Positions 34,342 through 46,806 of a stretch of DNA of 64,000 nt are shown here, piece after piece; position 1 is the stretch's first letter; every line of letters begins with the position of its first letter. Under the pieces are notes generated by a model. The model saw only the letters and a list, made by a program, of their open reading frames with translations. It made no database searches and was not told the origin of the DNA. This DNA comes from Papaver somniferum (Eukaryota > Streptophyta > Magnoliopsida > Ranunculales > Papaveraceae): NCBI RefSeq assembly GCF_003573695.1, contig NC_039360.1, forward strand, positions 59,997,830 through 60,061,829, in the 5' to 3' direction. The position numbers were made by a program, and so were the translations under genes.

Positions 34342-35922
34342 TTAGGTTTTTTTATAATGAAGAGGATGACAGTCCTTGAAGTATTTACACTTAAAGATAA
34401 TATCCCATAGTTCATTAGAAGAATGAATGACTTTCCAAGCTGTTTTAGTTAGGAGTGCAACATTAATTTGTTTAAGTTTACGAGACCCCAAACCCCCTTG
34501 GGTTTTTTGAGTACAACTCTGTCCCATCCTCTAAAGTAGACACCTCTAGGTGAGTTTTTACCCAACCAAAAGTCTCTTCGAGACTTTTCCATTTCCTGGA
34601 TAGTAGTATCAGGAAGCAAGAAAGAATTCATAGTATAAGTTGAAGTAGAGTTTAAAACATGATTAACTAAGATGGATCTTCCAGCTTGGTTAAGGTGGAT
34701 TCCTTTCCACTTAGCTAATCTTTTGTCAAACTGGTCAACAAGAGGAGCACAAGTCTCAACTCTAGATCTTCCATGAAAAAGAGGTATACCTAAGTACTTT
34801 TCATTCAGTTCAACTTTCCTTACATTCAAAGTTCTGATTAGAGACGCACAATGATCTGGGTGTACATTTTTACTAAAAAAACATGCTGATTTTCAAATTT
34901 ATCATCTGTCCCGAGATGATACTAAAATCCTTAATTAGGGATAAATATTGTTAGCCTCATTGTGGGATGCCTTAGTAAATATTACGCAATCATCGGCGAA
35001 TAATAAATGATTAATGTTATGGGCTTCTCTGGTAACTTTTATGCCATGAATTTGGTGAGTTTCTTCGGCATGTAAGAGGTACCTAGAAATGTTCCCATAC
35101 ACAAAATAAACAGGTACAAAGACAACGGATCTCCTTTCCTTAGGCCTCTTGTGGGTTTCAAAGAAGGGAAATGTGAACCATTGAGCATTACAGAGATATT
35201 GGTGGTACTGATACATTGATGTATAAGTTCACACTACTGATCTGAGAACCCAAATCTTTTAAGCACATTTATTAGAAAAACCCACTCGACTCTGTCAAAA
35301 GCTTTTGACATATCGAGTTTCAATCCCATGATACTAGTTTTATCCTTCATTTTTTTCCATTGAGTGAACTAGTTCATGTGCTATAGTCACATTGTTCTGA
35401 ATATTTCTATTTGGAACATATGCAAACTGATATTGGGATAATCAGTTTACAAAGCAGTGGTTTCATTCTATTTACCAGAATTTTAGAAATAACTTTATAA
35501 CTAGTATTGCATATTGAGATTGGTCTAAAATCAGCCGGGGTAGCTAGATTTTTGACCTTTGGAATAAGATATAGAAATGTGTGGTTCATTTCTTTAAGAA
35601 AATGTTTAGAGTTGAAGAAACTCTTGACAATATTCCGCACATCTGCTTCCACAATCTCCAGATGTTGCTTGTAAAATCCCGGTGGAAAACCATGTGGACC
35701 AGGGGCGGTCCATGATTGCATTTTCTTAATAGTATCTTTAACTTCTTGCAAGGTTATGGGACTCAAAAGCTTGTCATTGTCCTCATTAGTTATGAAAGTC
35801 TCTATGCAATTAAGGATAAAACTGTTTTGAAAAGGATTAATGGTACTGCTTATAGATTTAAAATGAGATGTTAACAAGTCTTCAAGAGTATTTATATCCT
35901 CAGACCAGCTACCATCATTCAT
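34342..35922 (-). pseudogene. LINE 1 reverse transcriptase
   Basis: Three main minus-strand frames in order. The first, 35922-35407, has MQSWTAPGPHGFPPGFYK and LIPKVKNLATPADFRPISIC. The second, 35216-34935, ends with NHLLFADDCVIFT, so the FADD active-site box is intact. The third, 34829-34342, has KYLGIPLFHGRSR and RVVLKKPKGVWGLVNL, the usual thumb and post-RT region. Frameshifts near 35400 and 34900, and another in 34449-34527, break it. Confidence 0.9.
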
Positions 35923-36379
35923 TTCAGAGCACTAATATGATTGAAATGCTTACTTTTATTAACATGAGAATGATAGAAGCCAGTATTTCTATCAAAGTTC
36001 CTAATGTAATCAATTCTAGACTTTTGTGCATAAAAATCTTCTTGCACTTTCTGCCAATGCTCTAGATCTTTCTTAATTTGCCTTATAGATTCCATATTCT
36101 GTATAGTATTATTATTACTAGACAGTGTTTGGAGTTGATTTTCTAGAATCTTCACTTTATGGTCAATATTACCAAAACGTTGAATATTCCTGTCTTTGAG
36201 ACCAAATTCGGCATACCTAAGTCTATTGACTAATTAGTAAGGAGCAGAACCTCTAATATTACGATTAAAAGAGCTTTTAATGATCTCATGAGAATAAGGA
36301 TCACTAAATCAGCATTTGTAGTATCTATATGGCTTTTTACCTTGGTGAGACTGGGGGTTAGTTACCAAGATAATTGCAG

Positions 36380-37052
36380 AATGGTCAGAACCAACTGTTT
36401 CTATGTGAAACAGCTTAGTGTTGGCATAATGAGTTAGCCGCTGACAATTTATAAAAGACCTTCAAGCCTAGCTTGAATATTATCATCTCTTATTTGCCTA
36501 TTATACCATGTGAACTGAGAACCAATGAAGCCCAGATCACTTAGGTCACTGGCATCAAGAATAGATTGAATAACAGGAAATTCAGAAGTAGTAGAAGCTG
36601 TAAAAGTAGATCTTCCATAATCATGCAAATAATGTTCAGATCCCCTATAAGAACCCAAGGGACATTACCCTTGCTTCTATTTCACTGATGTAATTCCATT
36701 GTTCCAACTTTTCTTCTTGGTATACTGAACCATAAAGAAAAGTTGATAGGAATTCTGGTTTACTTGAATTAGAAGAAATGATGGTATTTATCATTTTATC
36801 TGTGTTTTGAACTATTTCTAGTTGAAACCCAGTTTTCCACAAGAGAGCAATACCTCCTGAAAGGCCAACATATGGGATTATCCAACTATTAGGATACCTG
36901 AACCTTCAGAGGTATTGGCTCATCTTGTTAAAATTGTTTTTAGTTTCGCATAAAAAGACTATGTCTGGGTTTTGACTTCTAATCATATTCCACAGAGCAT
37001 TCCTAGTTGCAGAGTTGTCGAAGCCCTGGTAGTTCCATGGCAAGATTCTCAT
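36380..37052 (-). pseudogene. LINE 1 apurinic-type endonuclease
   Basis: The ATG at 37052 opens ORF2 with MRILPWNYQGFDNS and then NPDIVFLCETK, where the family has N..G and E..K metal-site residues. Further pieces in other frames give KTGFQLEIVQ (36842-36645) and LGFIGSQFTWYN (36658-36449), and near 36390 GSDHSAIILVT, the SDH catalytic box. At least two frameshifts. Confidence 0.88.
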
Positions 37053-37907
37053 AGTGTTAGTATGAGAATATGAACTAGGATTGCTATGGATCAAACACAG
37101 ATAGATAAAACAATTCAATCAATGATTATTTAGGAGAGGGATGCAATGAATGCAAAGGTGGGTGTGTACTAAAGTACTACTAATGTCTAATTGGTTGATG
37201 ATTAAAGTATGATTGCTATCTAATGATAAGACATGAGTGATCTTGACAACCAACACAACAGCAGGACAATCCGGAAATAACAAGATTGCAGACAAAGTAA
37301 TTTTGAATTGATAGAGATTGAAAATATGAATAGATACAGAAAAGGGTTTATAATTATCAAAATTATTAAGCAAAATAAGATTACAAAGAATCGATGAACT
37401 AATTTTGTATCTAATCTCATACCAATTGGGGGAAACAATAACAATTCTCAAATATATCAAAACCCTAGCTTTATGTCTAACAATATAACATAGAGAATTA
37501 ACAGAAAAACTTAATTGAATCGAAACCTTAAGATTTAAGAAAAAAGAAATAGGAAGAACCTGATTTGCACTACTCATTTGCGATCCAATAGCTGGGACAT
37601 GGTGATTTCCATTTAGTTTTCGTACTCCATTTTATGCTTCCTCCAGGTTCAGATCCTCACCGTACCCAGCTTTGGCTTCAATCTTTAATTGACCAACTCT
37701 ACCATCCTTGGGAAAATCAGTGGAGTTTTGGTTAAAGTTTTGAGAGATTGAGAAAGTCGGGTTATCAAGAATAGTTATCTTCTATTCCATTATCCCTAAC
37801 TCTTTTATTTTTCCTTGTATCCGGCCCATCTTCCTCCTGTATCATCCCATCCTCATCAGGCCCTTGTAGTTCATTATTGCTTGTATTACTTTCTTTCATG
37901 AGCATGG

Positions 37908-38688
37908 CTATACCATATGTGCATGCTTCTTGTAATAATCTTTGAATTGATCATCTGTCATTCTGAAGATGAATATATCCCATGCACGCTTATCACATTT
38001 ATCTTCATCGTGAATAATGCCATAACAATGACGGTGAATGGTTCTTGGTTGTTTTTCAAAGTGGTATTTAACCCATACTTTTTGTTTTGCCGCATTCCAC
38101 AGCCAGTTCCCTCTCCTAAGCCGCATGCTTAGATCCACTTAAACCTTTGCAGACCCACTTCTTCCTCGAATGTGGTAACCTTTTTTCCCTTCCTCAGAAA
38201 TTTTTGTACCCATGTCTTTAAGCAGTTTCTCAATTATCCCATGATCGAGATGTTCTAAACTCATACCGGTAATTAACACTGAGAAAACATGGTAGGTAAA
38301 CTTATAATCTTCCAATGGAGTTGCTGAGACATAATTTTGCAAGACTATAACATGATCCTTAATGATCCATGTGGTTTTCTCTAAAACAGTATTTAAGTCC
38401 TCAACACTCTTGAATTTGAAAACATACAAATTACGTCCCATAACATTTATACCGACCCTTTTTAGTATTCTCCAGATGATTTTCACCTCCCTTTTGACTG
38501 CTTTAAGATTCATTTCCGTCTTTTGAGATTATTTTTCCTATAAGATTGTTACTCCATTGGCTGGCAGCTGCATCAATTTCCGCCTCTGTGATAAGACTAA
38601 CCCTCATATTAGAGCTTTCCACGCCAAGAGTAGTATCTCTCATTCTTCTAGTTAGAGATGCAAACTTCATCATTGAACTTTGATACAT
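37908..38688 (-). pseudogene. LINE 1 ORF1 (DUF4283 plus CCHC knuckle)
   Basis: The first frame (38688-38503) contains ASQWSNNLIGKIISKD. A one-base shift leads into 38513-38139 with VKREVKIIWRILKRVG, VMGRNLYVFKF and LEKTTWIIKDHVIVLQNY, which is the DUF4283 RNA-binding region. A single in-frame TAA (38141-38139) separates it from the rest, which ends in HRHCYGIIHDEDKCDKR, a decayed CCHC zinc knuckle. Two lesions make it a pseudogene. Confidence 0.85.
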
Positions 38689-39240
38689 CGTTGGTTTTTT
38701 GAAGTTGTTCTCTTTGTGATAAACACCCTTGCTTTTTCCAGAAAATTTATAGATAACAATAAATTTAGGGTTTCTGTTATTGCATCCGAAAATTCCCCGT
38801 ATAACAAGATTTTTTTTATGAAATAAGGAGCTATATAGAGATATTCTGGAGTAATATAAGTCTTTATTTTAGGTAGGTGGAATTCAAATTTTTGATTTTA
38901 ATTTGGACCTCTACCCTAATATCTGAGTTTCCTAATTTACCCTTGCTAGAATTGAGAACAATCTTTTCCAGATGGTTGTGATCAAGGTGATAGGAAGATG
39001 GTAGAAAGGTTTTGTTCGGACTGGGTTTATATGAATCTTGAATGGTAACATACAACACTGGTATCTGGATCAAACATAACGAGATATAGATTGATAACAA
39101 CACTGTTATTAGAATTGCATAATTTGATGAGGACCTGAATAATTCCATGATCTTTTGATTATGGATAGACACCACTGTTTTGAAAAAAATTTGAGAAACC
39201 AAGTGCACCACTGCTCCCAAAAGTCCACCACTGGATTGCT

Positions 39241-39524
39241 ACTGAATACACAAAAAAGGTATTGCAAGTCAAAGGATTAGTTCTCCATAAGAAAACAATA
39301 AACACAAATATGCAAAAGATAAAGGACCATGAAAAATCAAAGAAATAGAAAATAAAGAGAATTAGAAATCATAAGAAACTAAAGAAAGAGATTTAGAGAC
39401 CATAGATTTCTTGTAGTATGTAGATTGCAGAATTTTTAAAAAAATTGATGATGGAGTTTTCAAGAATTTCCTTCTCACCCAAAACAACGGTGTTTTTTAA
39501 GAATTTCCTTCGCGTTTAACCCGA
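39241..39524. other. No gene seen
   Basis: A-rich sequence between LINE 1 and the repeat upstream of the O-fucosyltransferase gene. It may include the LINE 5' junction. Confidence 0.4.
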
Positions 39525-39725
39525 CAAACAGATTCGTCTGGCTTGGTCAGAATAATTCGTCAAGCAGATTTGTCTGACTTGGTCAGAGTCAAGTCGCTAG
39601 ATCATCAGTCGTCTACTAGATCATCGATCGTTTACTAGAGGTCGGAGTAATCCGGCGAGCAGATTCGATTGGCTTGGTCAGAGTCAAATCGCTGACTCAT
39701 CCATCCTTTACTAGAGGTCAACCGA
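39525..39725. repeat. Three copies of AGATTCGTCTGGCTTGGTCAGA
   Basis: Blocks near 39529, 39566 and 39657 share CAGATT.G.(C/T)TGGCTTGGTCAGA; the last two continue with GTCAA(G/A)TCGCT. TTTACTAGAGGTC is also duplicated (about 39631 and 39707). The set lies 400-600 bases upstream of the O-fucosyltransferase start codon. Confidence 0.7.
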
Positions 39726-40122
39726 GAGATGTTAGTAAAGGAACTTGAACCAAGACTTCCGATTCCTATATTAACCCTCTAACCACATGTCTCATATGCG
39801 GGTCCAATACTCCAATCTAGACCATGCTCTCCCCCTCAAAGTCGAACAATCTCGGAACAATCTCTACTCTTTCACCTGTTTCCACTGAGCGATGTTACTG
39901 CATCTCCGTACACAAAACATATTCAGACAGAAGCTTTCAATTCCTCATCACTAGTACCTTCTCTGTCTTCTCTCATCGATTTTCAATTCCATTTACCCTC
40001 ACGCAGGTCCTCTGCAACCCAAATATCCACAGAAAAATGAAAAAACAGAATTCATTTTTCCAAACATAGATTCTCTCCTTTTATCAAACAAGCCATTCTC
40101 TTCTTATTCTTTTCTATTCTGC

Positions 40123-43100
40123 ATGGCCTTAAACAAGAAAGAAAACCACCAACATCTACTTCTTCACAGTAATAGTAGTAGTGAAAGTAATTCATCTCCC
40201 AGCTCACCTTCTTGTTCACCTCGTCGTCGTCCTTCTTCCCCAAGTGCTCCACCACCTCATTACAACAACAGAACAAGGAGAATATTTGATTTAAGAAAAC
40301 CCCAAAATCGAATTAGTTGTAGTTTTATGGTCTTAATTAGAAATCTCAGGTTTTTGTTAGTATTACCTTTGTTGTATATCTCAGTTTTTTGTATATATGT
40401 GGGGAATTTTGCCGACATTGTAAATCAAAGTCCTCTTCCTGGTTCTATTTACCGTTCTCCTGAGATCTTCATCAAGCTGTTGCCTCAAATCCAGTCTGAT
40501 AATGCTTCTTCACTTCAGGTTTGTGATTGTGATTACTGATTTGTTTTTGTTTTTTTTTACATTCAGATTTCATTTATGTTCAATCTTGTTTGTTAATTAT
40601 AGGTCTTGAGGAAGTGGGGGTATCTTTTAATGGTAAAATTAATGTTAATCTGAAAGCAATGTGGCCATTCTTAGCAAGATAAAAGGGATCTTCAGTAATT
40701 TCATTTAACTCCTATTATTCTAAAAATGGGCATTATTCATTAGGTCTGTGGTCCTTGTAGGTTCTGTCAATTTGGTGGGGATTTTACTATTTTTTGCTGT
40801 GACATTAAAATTGTCTGCTTCTTTACTTGATTTCTGTCATTGAAAATTTTAATGCATATGATTTTACAGTATTTGTTTTGGAAAAGAACAAAAGGTCTCA
40901 ATTTGAAGATGTTTTTTAGGATTAGCTTTGTTCTAAAAACTGGGGATTTTGTTATTAAGTGAGAGAAGGAAGTTTCCAATTGCAATTATTCTTTACAATA
41001 AAAATCTTATGAATTTCTTGAATACATTGGTGTCAGCACTAACATGGTGTTGTACAATAATTTTACTTGATCTGTCAGTTATTTGCTGTTCATGTTCCAT
41101 GAGTTGTGGTGTTATACAATTGTCTAAAATTTGGTTTTTTTTAATCAACAAGTTAAAGAAGCTGTGTCCCCATGAATTGAGGGCAGAAAGTGCAAATTGC
41201 ATTTGAGATTATGCAGGATTGTGTGGATACTCTTTGTTAATTGATATAATTTTCAGTGATAATGCGAAAATGTCACTCTTATATGACATTGTAACTCGGA
41301 CTTTGCAGTTGTCCTCCGTATGGAAATATGATCGAGGGCAGAAAAGTCAGAAAGCTTGTGTTGATACTTCCATTGTACAACATTCTGGTATGTTCTGTTC
41401 TTGGACTTTGTTTTTTGAAGTCCCGTTCTGTATTGTGACCTTAAGCAACATAACTTTAAACAGGAATTTTCATCTTTTAAGTCTGGAACATGCACGTTGA
41501 ACAGGTTTTCTTAAATCACTAACACTTAAGATGGACTCGATGCTCATATGCCTTAGTTTGTCCATATAAAGATTTTAGATGGGCGTATACATACTGTTAC
41601 TAAGGGAATATAAGCAAAATAGTAATTATATACTTAATATCCCAAGTGCATTTATATCAATGAAAACCAGTACATACCTGAAAAGCTGTTTGAAAATCTT
41701 GACTAAATGGTCCTAGCAGATATATATCTACTTGATTCGCAAGGAGATTGCTAGTTAGGCCTAAATTTGTTAATCTGATTCCAAAAAAAATATTTGAAAT
41801 TAGGAAAGCAGTAAATAGCCCAACATTGTCTTTCAATTGTCTGTGATGTCTAAAATACCTTGACCGAACTTTCGGGCAACGGCACAGTCGCACGGAGCAC
41901 CAAATAGAAGTTCATAGGAGTATGTGTGACCCACCCTATACTACAGAATGTCTTATGCAGTGAATTAATTGGTCCTCAGGTTTGCCTGACGCTAGGGGTT
42001 ACTTAATTGTGGATGCAAATGGTGGTCTTAATCAACAACGTTCATCGGTATGTGATGATTTTCATATGAATGACATCTTTTTGGGTGAATCAGACACCTC
42101 ATTAACATATTTTTTATTTGGAGTCCCGTGCCATGCCGGCTAGTTGAAAACATACCTGATAAATCCATATTTATATAGAGCTAGTGGTGCTTTGTCCTGT
42201 TGATATGAAATAAATGTCTTCAGTCATCTACGCCTTTGAATCTGCTAACTCCGAAGATATCCTTGTTGCAAAACATTAGATGAACATGGCGAGGTACTTT
42301 ATCTACCATTTGTGTCTGTGAACTTTCTTAAAACTAGACACGTTTTGCTGGCAGATTTGCAATGCGGTGGCTGTCGCGGGGATTTTGAATGCGGTACTTG
42401 TCATTCCTCGCTTTGAATTCCACAACATCTGGCAGGATTCAAGGTGAGAATTTATTTTTCTTTAGTCATTTTTCCCCCCTTCAAAATTTATATACCAGGT
42501 TATACAGCAAACCAAGAACTCATCTTTCTTAGTTTTCACTCTGGCCAACTATTACCCCAAAAAAGAAGAAATGAGATAGATAATATGTTAGCCTGTCTAT
42601 CCAGTCATATTTTTTTTTAACTTCTGTTGGTAAGACCACAACTCTTTCCACGTGCCACCTATTGATCCCTCATGCTTGCGGTAGCATTATGCTTCTGGAT
42701 GACAGGGTTCATTGTTAAATTAATTGAATAAGTCGTCATAGTTCAGACACCGTGGTTCTCTTTGTAGCTTATTTTTCCTGTTATACTTTTGGCCCTCCGT
42801 CCTCTGCGTCGCCTTCAAAAGACATATTACGGCCTCTTCTTTATTGGGATTACGTTTTAGTAATTTTTTAATTAGCAAACTGGGTGTTCATTTCTAGACT
42901 AATTAATTGAAAGAAATTATGCTTGAAATTCTATTGAAATGAATCATTTAGAAGTTGTCATATGATTAAGTTTTTAATGATTGAATTGCAACAATGATTT
43001 CGTCGATTCGTAACATTCTTGTTTCTGTTTATTCTTTTCATTTCTGGATTCCTCTCAAGTAATCTGGAAACTGGTCGCCTTTAACTTTTGCTACTGATTT

Positions 43101-45494
43101 GTGAATGTTGTAGTGACTTTGGAGATATCTACGATATGGACCATTTCATATCCACGCTTAAGGGCCATGTGACGGTGATCAGGGAGCTACCTAAGGTATT
43201 GCTGGAACAGTATGATTACAACATCAGTAATATTCTGAATATCAGAGTTAAAGCTTGGGCCCCAGTAAGCTATTATTTGGGAGAAGTCCAATCTGTCTTG
43301 CATGAAAAAGGGTATTATAACAACCCTCATTTTCAAATAAGCCCTTTCGTATCTTCCACATCCAGTCATTCCTTTGGTTCTCATTTAGAGGTTCCTAGGT
43401 CCTATGGTTTCTCTTTTATGTATGCTCTTTCATTTCTAAATTTAAAAATGATTCTTGTAGGCCAATCTGACAATGGTTTTCATCTGATGCAGAGTTATCC
43501 GCATAGCCCCGTTTGCGAACAGATTGGCGATGGAAATTCCACCCAGCTTTCAATATCTTAGATGCTTAACCAATTATAAAGCATTACAATTTGCTGATCC
43601 CATCTCAGTGCTTGCCGAGCAGTTGGTTCGACGCATGATTGAGAAGAGCACCAAGACTGGTGGAAAGTATGTGGCAGTCCACCTTCGTTTCGAAGAGGTA
43701 GTAATGCTTATGTTATTGGATTACCAATCAAATATTTAGTTTTATATTCTTACTTCTGCCAATAGTAGGTTCCCAACTGAAACCTGATTACATATTTGTT
43801 CTATGCTCAAACCAATAGGATATGGTGGCCTTCTCATGCTGCACCTATGACGGAGGGGAGACTGAAAAAATGGAAATGGAAGCTGCTCGTGAAAAAGGGT
43901 GGAGGGACAAGTTCAAACGCAAAACTTACATCATTAGACCTGGCCTGAATCGAATCAATGGAAAATGCCCCATGACTCCATTAGAGGTAGCTGATTAATC
44001 TTTAGCCTGTCTTGAATTTTAAGTAATATAAAAGGCTCGTGGTAGAAAATTATATCTCAATGTCGTCCACCATGTCAATATTGAAGTTCGGTCCCTGGAG
44101 ACTGGATGGGTGATTACTTGAATCCTTTTGTAGGGTAAATGAAGTATTTTCTGTAGTGGAAGATTCTTCACTGCTTGGCAAATTTATTATCTATTTTTAG
44201 AACTTCAAATTTACGCTGTTTTGGTTCCCTCTTACTATTGTAATGCTCATAAATACATAGGTTTTGGCAGTTCACATACTTATACATCCCTATTATCAAA
44301 TGTATTTTATACTTTTTTGTTAGAAGCACAAACATAAACTACATTGACACCATATCCTTTTCCGTTGAGTAAAATAACTTCATAATTATAATAGGTTAAC
44401 TAACTTATAGATCTTTTTTGTTTGTCAGTATAGGTGGGAATGATGCTTAGGGGTATGGGTTTTGGTAACAACACTTCAATATATCTGACATCTGGCAAAA
44501 TATACCAGGCCAAAAGGAATTTAGCTCCTCTACTTCAGATGTTTCCTCTTCTGCAGACCAAGGAGTCCTTGGCAACCTCAGATGAACTTGCACCATTTGA
44601 GGTGATTCTTCTTGCTACTCTTTAGTGTGTGGGGATCTTATTGCTCATTGTTCATTTCTTCTTACAGTTCAATTATAAGCGGATTAATTTGAATCGTCAT
44701 TTTTCTGTTTTTTTTTGTTTTCACAGGGTTACGCTTCGAGGTTGGCTGCTTTGGATTACACTGTGTGCTTGTACAGTGAAGTCTTTGTGACAACTCAAGG
44801 TGGAAATTTTCCACATTTTCTAATGGGCCATCGACGCTTTCTTTATGGACATGCCAAGACCATCAAACCTGACAAAGGCAAGCTAGTTCTACTGCTACAG
44901 AACACGACTATCAGGTTATTTTTTTCTCTTTCTCATCAGAGATCTATACAAGGGATTAGGAAGTACAAGTGTTTTGCATGTGAGATAACACTGCATGTAT
45001 TTAAAAAGTGAAACACCGGTATCAGTGTTTATTGCTTTTGCGTTTCCATCTTCTTCTTGACTGTATATAAATCGCCAATACTTGGAACAAATGAAACTCC
45101 TGAGGTGGTAGCTCATTGAATTAAAAACTTCAGAAGCTTAAGAAATGCTCGAATTACTTCTTTTGTAGGCATAGGAATCAAGGGTAGGATAAAAGCAAAC
45201 TTTCCAGTTTTCTTGATTACTGGGATCTTTCCCTTTACTATAATATAGATAGATTCTGTATAGACGAATATTCTACTTTTTCAGGAGTACAGTACTTACA
45301 TTTGTATTTATTGTATTTGTTTTTACAGTTGGAACACATTTAAAGCGCAGATGGAAGCTATGCTTGCAAAAAGCAATCGTGAGGGAAAGATGCTTTTGAA
45401 AACCAGAATGGGCAGCAGAAGAACTTCAGTCTACGCGTACCCATCTGAAGAGTGCATGTGCGTGGAGGGATCTTCATATTCAACTCCTGGGTAA
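40123..45494 (+). CDS. O-fucosyltransferase family protein (GT106)
   Basis: Ten exons: 40123-40518, 41309-41387, 41980-42047, 42355-42443, 43114-43311, 43493-43697, 43819-43986, 44434-44601, 44727-44914 and 45329-45494. All introns are GT-AG and phases agree, giving 574 codons. Residues 1-65 are a Ser/Pro-rich cytosolic tail; about 68-95 is one hydrophobic segment ([20 protein letters not shown]), fitting a type II Golgi membrane protein. The catalytic region starts with [18 protein letters not shown] (about 164-181) and includes [33 protein letters not shown] (about 337-353), [17 protein letters not shown] and [19 protein letters not shown] (about 476-494), all hallmark blocks of plant GDP-fucose O-fucosyltransferases. 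It ends with PSEECMC and a 10-residue tail. Acceptor substrate is not predictable; relatives act on glycoproteins or cell-wall polysaccharides. The start is the first ATG of the long exon 1. Nothing looks broken. Confidence 0.95.
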
Positions 45495-46215
45495 TTTCAT
45501 GATGTCCAGGAACTGGACAAGTGTTATCTGCCATGTAAGAGACATATCACCTTCACAATTTCCATATTTTGTGCATTCTTCAGCTATTCATCAGAAGTTG
45601 CATGCTACTCTCTGACATGAGTACTCCAAAATAGGGCTCCATATGTTCTAAGAATACGTTAACTTGCAGAGTGTCAAGAGTCGTGCTGTATTAGGGCGAA
45701 GTCCTAGTGTGTGGCCTACAACTCGCCTTGCCTCAAGTTATTTATTTTATTTTATTTTCCATTATCATTTTTTTCATATTTTTTATGTCACCTAGGAAGA
45801 CCCTGCAGAGGTGATTGTGCCCTTGGGGATATTGTATAGGCCAAGAGTCCAGGCATACATACACGTTTTGTAAAGTCCCAATCTGTCAGTGCTTATAGAT
45901 TTATTTGGAAATGGAAGTTCTAATTTTCCTTAATCGCATCAGGTAAAACTCATCTAACCTCAGTGAAAGAATATCTAGAAAAGATCATTAAAAATTCGTT
46001 ATCTTACAACTGAACTGCCTGCTGCCTGTAGAGAATGAGAATCAAGCTTACAGAATGATCCTTATCTTAGTACTTGGCTGCAAAACTGTCCAGGTCTCAA
46101 ATTTTTACAATCATGTAATACATGGGACATCCAAGGTTAAATACTGGTTAGGAGGATGTATACTAATTGCATCTTTTCTTTTCTCTTTGGGCAGGTAGTA
46201 TTTACTAGAGCTACA
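45495..46215. other. 3' flank of the O-fucosyltransferase gene
   Basis: No coding frame. It should hold the 3' UTR; a candidate AATAAA signal is not obvious near the stop. AT-rich and otherwise featureless. Confidence 0.4.
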
Positions 46216-46306
46216 GGTTAGCACCCCTAAGCAAAAAAGTGTGATTTGCAAAGCTCCTTAACTACGTTAGCACCCCTAAGCCTAAAACCCAAGAAAGGAG
46301 CTTTGC
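46216..46306. repeat. Perfect 12-bp inverted repeat plus 16-bp direct repeat
   Basis: GCAAAGCTCCTT (46248-46259) is the exact reverse complement of AAGGAGCTTTGC (46295-46306), with a 35-base loop. The loop contains GTTAGCACCCCTAAGC, also found just before the left arm (about 46217). It could form a hairpin in RNA from either strand or be the relic of a small MITE. Confidence 0.65.
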
Positions 46307-46806
46307 AACCACTGCCTATGCCATGGCTTATAGGTGACCACAAGTACGATTTCATATTCAAATGAGTACTTTGTCTTTATGAAAAGCAAAAAAGCTAAGA
46401 TAAAGAACACAAACTTTTGAAAAATGGTCTTTGTTCTTTGATTTTGAAAAAGGAACCGGGGACCAATTTTACAACTCAGTGAGACTAGTGTGTGTGTGTG
46501 GAAGTCTTTCTTCTCGTAAAAGCAGTTGGTATACCTGTGTTCTAATTATGTTAAGCAACAAACGCAACTCCGTGCAATCATTCGCTCCAACTCAATACAC
46601 TCAGTGCTTTTTGCAACGAAAACCCTACGTATATAAACTATTTTTCTATTTCACTTTCGCGTGTATATCATTTAAGGACAGTAGTTGTGTGATGAGTGTT
46701 ATACGGCGATGATGGCAGAGTTGTAAATGGCGAAATTAACTATGCAAGAATTGTGATAAATTTACAAAAAAAATGATAAAAAACACTCGTCAAATGTAGC
46801 ACAAAA
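46307..46806. other. No gene seen
   Basis: A 93-codon plus frame (46431-46712) is open, but its composition (Cys/Ser/Phe-rich, no motif) is not convincing. GTGTGTGTGTG occurs at about 46490. Confidence 0.4.

Larger units (their letters stand above)
32989..38700 (-). mobile_element. L1-type LINE with RNase H (LINE 1)
   Basis: On the minus strand the order is ORF1 (38688-37908), endonuclease (37052-36380), reverse transcriptase (35922-34342), RNase H (33490-33212) and a poly-A tail, visible as a run of ten T at 32989-32998. This is the layout of plant L1 elements with an RNase H domain. All parts have frameshifts or stops. The 5' limit is approximate; sequence to about 39240 may be leader. I found no target duplication. 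Confidence 0.88.

Noticed and set aside
46431..46712. 93-codon plus frame
   Set aside because: No domain or signal that I can defend; length is within chance for AT-rich intergenic DNA.
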